Origin: Minisyncoccota bacterium
GTDB lineage: Bacteria; Patescibacteriota; Minisyncoccia; Phycocordibacterales; UBA1006
Reading direction: 5' to 3'
DNA length: 33,069 nt
Assembly: GCA_028697455.1 (NCBI GenBank)
Contig: JAQVEZ010000001.1
Span: 131,902-164,970 of the forward strand
The first letter of the stretch is position 1. Each line of letters starts with the position of its first letter. A program made the translations under genes and the position numbers. The notes under the pieces are model-generated. The model was not told the DNA's origin, did not search any database, and was given only the letters and a program-made list of their open reading frames with translations. Shown here in pieces: positions 30,926 through 33,069 of the stretch.

Positions 30926-32299
30926 ATGAATCAAAAAAACCAAAAACTTAAAGTCCCTCCGCAAAATATCGACGCTGAGAAAGCTACTCTTGGGTCAATC
31001 ATGCTTAAACCCGTTATTTTACAAGAAATTATGTCTATTTTAAACGAAGACGATTTCTATGTTCAAAAACACCGAGTTATTTTTCGAATAATGAGCGATC
31101 TTTCTCGTACTGGAGATCCTATTGACCTTATTTCTGTTTCAGAGAAAATGCTCAATCTTAACCTTGTTGAACAAGCAGGAGGGGTGAGTTATTTGAACGA
31201 GCTTGCAAACACGGTACCCTCCTCTGCACATATTGAATATTACGCAAAAATAGTTTCAGAAAAATCAACACTCAGAAAACTCATAGAGGCTGGTGGAGAT
31301 ATCACTGAAATGGGATACCAAGAAGAAAAAAATATCGAAGCCGTTATCGACACTGCCGAACGAAGAATCTTTGAAATTACTTCAAATATCCAAAGTACCA
31401 AAAAGTTTACCAGTATCAAAGAGATTATTCCAAAATCTTGGGAAAAACTTGAAAAACTCTCCCAAGGAGATGGGGCTCTTCGAGGAATACCTACTGGTTT
31501 CAAAAAACTTGATGCTATTCTTTCTGGTTTTCAAAATTCAGATCTCATTATTCTAGCAGCACGGCCTTCTGTCGGAAAAACATCCTTTGCTCTTGATATT
31601 GCGCGTAAAGTTGCTGTAGACAAAAATGTCCCTATTGGATTCTTTTCTCTTGAAATGAATGCGGAACAATTGACTGACCGTATGCTTTCAGCAGAGTCAC
31701 AAGTTGACTCATGGAGAATACGAACAGGAAAAGGTCTCACTGAAGATGACTTTACTCGTGTTGGACAAGCTATGGAGACACTTTCAAAGGCTCCCATTTA
31801 CATTGATGATAAGCCGGGAAATTCTATTTTGCAGATGAGATCAACAGCACGGAGACTCAAGGCAGAGCATGGCCTTGGACTCATCATTGTTGATTACCTT
31901 CAGCTTATGACAACACAAAAGAACTACGATTCTATGGTAAACCAAGTAACGGAAATCTCACGATCTCTCAAATCTCTTGCGCGAGAATTAGAAGTCCCTG
32001 TCATCGCACTCTCTCAGCTTTCTCGAGCGGTTGAGCAACGAGGTGGTCGTCCACGACTATCAGACCTGCGTGATTCAGGGTCTATTGAACAAGATGCCGA
32101 TGTTGTAATGTTTCTCCACAGAGAAAGAAATGAAGATGGTGCTGGAAAGGCTCAGATGACCGACGTTCTTATAGAGAAACATCGAAATGGTGCAACAGGA
32201 CAGTGTCAACTCTTCTTTGACGACGCAAGAACAAGTTTCCTTGATGTTGAAAGTAGCTATGGTGAAGGACAGAGTCGAAGTATCGACGAGGAATTCTAA
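30926..32299 (+). CDS. dnaB: Replicative DNA helicase DnaB
   Basis: 457 aa, standard length. It unwinds the fork as a hexamer. The N-terminal DnaB_N domain (10-112) has PPQNIDAEKATLGSIML. A linker leads to the RecA-like domain: GIPTGFKKLDAILSGF, Walker A ARPSVGKTS (212-220), SLEMNAEQL, Walker B LIIVDYLQLM (319-328), VIALSQLSRAVEQRGGRP, and the DnaB C-terminal set LRDSGSIEQDADVVMFLHR and KHRNGATG, which carries the arginine-finger region. No intein is present. recR follows with its own promoter. Confidence 0.97.
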   Translation: MNQKNQKLKVPPQNIDAEKATLGSIMLKPVILQEIMSILNEDDFYVQKHRVIFRIMSDLSRTGDPIDLISVSEKMLNLNLVEQAGGVSYLNELANTVPSSAHIEYYAKIVSEKSTLRKLIEAGGDITEMGYQEEKNIEAVIDTAERRIFEITSNIQSTKKFTSIKEIIPKSWEKLEKLSQGDGALRGIPTGFKKLDAILSGFQNSDLIILAARPSVGKTSFALDIARKVAVDKNVPIGFFSLEMNAEQLTDRMLSAESQVDSWRIRTGKGLTEDDFTRVGQAMETLSKAPIYIDDKPGNSILQMRSTARRLKAEHGLGLIIVDYLQLMTTQKNYDSMVNQVTEISRSLKSLARELEVPVIALSQLSRAVEQRGGRPRLSDLRDSGSIEQDADVVMFLHRERNEDGAGKAQMTDVLIEKHRNGATGQCQLFFDDARTSFLDVESSYGEGQSRSIDEEF

Positions 32300-32302
32300 T
32301 CC

Positions 32303-32330
32303 TTGAAACTTTATCAAATAAATTTATACT
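32303..32330 (+). promoter_or_regulatory. Promoter of recR
   Basis: TTGAAA (32303-32308), 16-nt spacer, TATACT (32325-32330). ATG 32339 follows 8 nt later with AGGGAG between, which may lie partly upstream of the transcription start. Confidence 0.65.
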
Positions 32331-32338
32331 AGGGAGAT

Positions 32339-32953
32339 ATGGATGGGGCTATTGAAAAACTCGCTGCTCTTTTTGAAGAGTTTCCTGGTATTGGAAGAAG
32401 ACAATCAAAACGATTTGTCTATTTTCTTTTACACAAAAACAAAGCCTTTTCCAAAGATCTCACAGAAAAAATCGAAGCGCTCAAACAAGAAGTCAGTCAG
32501 TGCGAAGAATGTTTTCGTTTTTTCCCAAAAGAAAAAGACCACGTTCTTTGTTCAACCTGTCGAGAAAGAAGTTCCAGTACCCAAGTACTCATCGTTGAAA
32601 AAGATAGTGACTTTAACACCATTGAAAAAGCAGGAATTTATAAAGGGAAATATTTTATCTTAGGAGGTTTTATCTTTGATAACGAAAAAAAGAAATCTTT
32701 TGCCCGAGTCGATCAGTTAATTCAATCTGTTGAACAAAAACTCCAAAATAAGAAACTTGACGAACTTATCTTTGCACTCTCTTTAAGTCCTGAAGGAGAA
32801 TACACAAGAATCCGACTTCAAAATATTTTACGAGAAAAATTTCCAGAACTCTCCTTCTCAACTCTTGGTCGAGGACTTTCAAGTGGTGTTGAATTAGAGT
32901 ACTCAGATTCTGAAACACTCAAGTATGCTTTTCAATCCCGTCTCCCCCAATAA
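32339..32953 (+). CDS. recR: Recombination protein RecR
   Basis: 204 aa, standard length (about 200). With RecF/RecO it loads RecA at gaps. A helix-hairpin-helix start (LFEEFPGIGRRQSKRFVYFL) is followed by a C4 zinc finger (Cys55, 58, 71, 74), the Toprim domain (VLIVEKDSDFNTIE, 84-97; FILGG; LIFALSLSPEGEYT) and the C-terminal LGRGLSSGVELEYSDSETLK segment. All landmarks are present. The start MDGAIEKLAALFEEFPG matches the family. It ends in a strong bidirectional terminator. Confidence 0.97.
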   Translation: MDGAIEKLAALFEEFPGIGRRQSKRFVYFLLHKNKAFSKDLTEKIEALKQEVSQCEECFRFFPKEKDHVLCSTCRERSSSTQVLIVEKDSDFNTIEKAGIYKGKYFILGGFIFDNEKKKSFARVDQLIQSVEQKLQNKKLDELIFALSLSPEGEYTRIRLQNILREKFPELSFSTLGRGLSSGVELEYSDSETLKYAFQSRLPQ

Positions 32954-32978
32954 AAAAACCACCCCCTGGTGGTTTTTT
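32953..32978. terminator. Bidirectional terminator after recR
   Basis: An 11-bp stem AAAAAACCACC/GGTGGTTTTTT with loop CCCT. On the minus strand it would end an RNA coming from beyond the window. Confidence 0.9.
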
Positions 32979-33069
32979 CTTCAAGCTCCCTTCAGTTGTT
33001 CCGTCCTGTGGCCTTGTGCCGCACTGAATTCAGGTGCATCACACAGGTCTTTGCTCTCGGTTAAGGTAT
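32979..33069 (-). ncRNA. Probable 3' end of a structured RNA, cut by the window edge
   Basis: GC-richer than the surroundings, with no reading frame. Nested stems: CCTGTG (33005-33010) with CACAGG (33042-33047), and inside it GCAC (33021-33024) with GTGC (33034-33037) around TGAATTCA. On the minus strand it runs into the terminator 32953-32978. It shares GTGGCCTTGTnCC with the candidate RNA at 7797-8087. Family unknown to me; it could alternatively be a plus-strand leader for a gene beyond the edge. Confidence 0.35.

Overview
The window looks like a chromosomal segment of an AT-rich Candidate Phyla Radiation (Patescibacteria) bacterium. The evidence is gene content: a TraD/TraG-like ATPase next to a lamin-tail-domain surface protein, an ECF sigma factor overlapping a DUF5667 membrane protein, a Lys/Ala/Pro histone-H1-like protein, a minimal DnaX, and many short lysine-rich membrane-anchored proteins. 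The lineage below that level is inference. All 28 long coding ends are TAA or TAG and none is TGA. No gene is broken by in-frame TGA, so the code reads as standard here, unlike Gracilibacteria and Absconditabacteria.

Layout. 1-570: 3' end of a tandem DsbA-like protein, convergent with a CxxC membrane protein. 569-5958 (minus): that membrane protein, typA, a small anchored protein, an MliC-META fusion, an H1-like protein, a possible small RNA, and a DUF475/TerC-like protein. 6038-7783 (plus): an ABC exporter. 7797-8173: a probable orphan structured RNA on the minus strand. 8371-12708 (minus): a restriction-modification island made of a single-chain nuclease/methylase, an overlapping unknown gene and a DUF2726 protein. 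12782-13241: tRNA-Gln(UUG) preceded on its own strand by two near-identical 136-bp repeats, each carrying an exact copy of the first 23 nt of the tRNA. 13294-18400 (minus): dnaX, dus, ftsQ, an Nfu-N-like gene, and serS under a T-box leader. 18502-24333 (plus): a small membrane protein, dprA, topA and RNase J with a long leader. 24369-25731 (minus): ychF and a small gene. 25853-27539 (plus): ECF sigma plus putative anti-sigma. 27565-30830 (minus): LTD/PKD surface protein and TraD-like ATPase. 30926-32953 (plus): dnaB and recR. The window ends inside another probable minus-strand structured RNA.

Function. Most of the window is information processing (dnaX, dnaB, topA, dprA, recR, dus, serS, tRNA-Gln, rnj, typA, ychF). 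Interspersed is an envelope set (Dsb-like, MliC-META, DUF475, ABC exporter, FtsQ, LTD protein, sigma/anti-sigma). The accessory part is the restriction island and the tRNA-Gln repeat locus beside it. Convergent gene pairs are separated by shared bidirectional terminators. Several genes have a -10 box only 6-9 nt before the ATG, which suggests leaderless or near-leaderless mRNAs.
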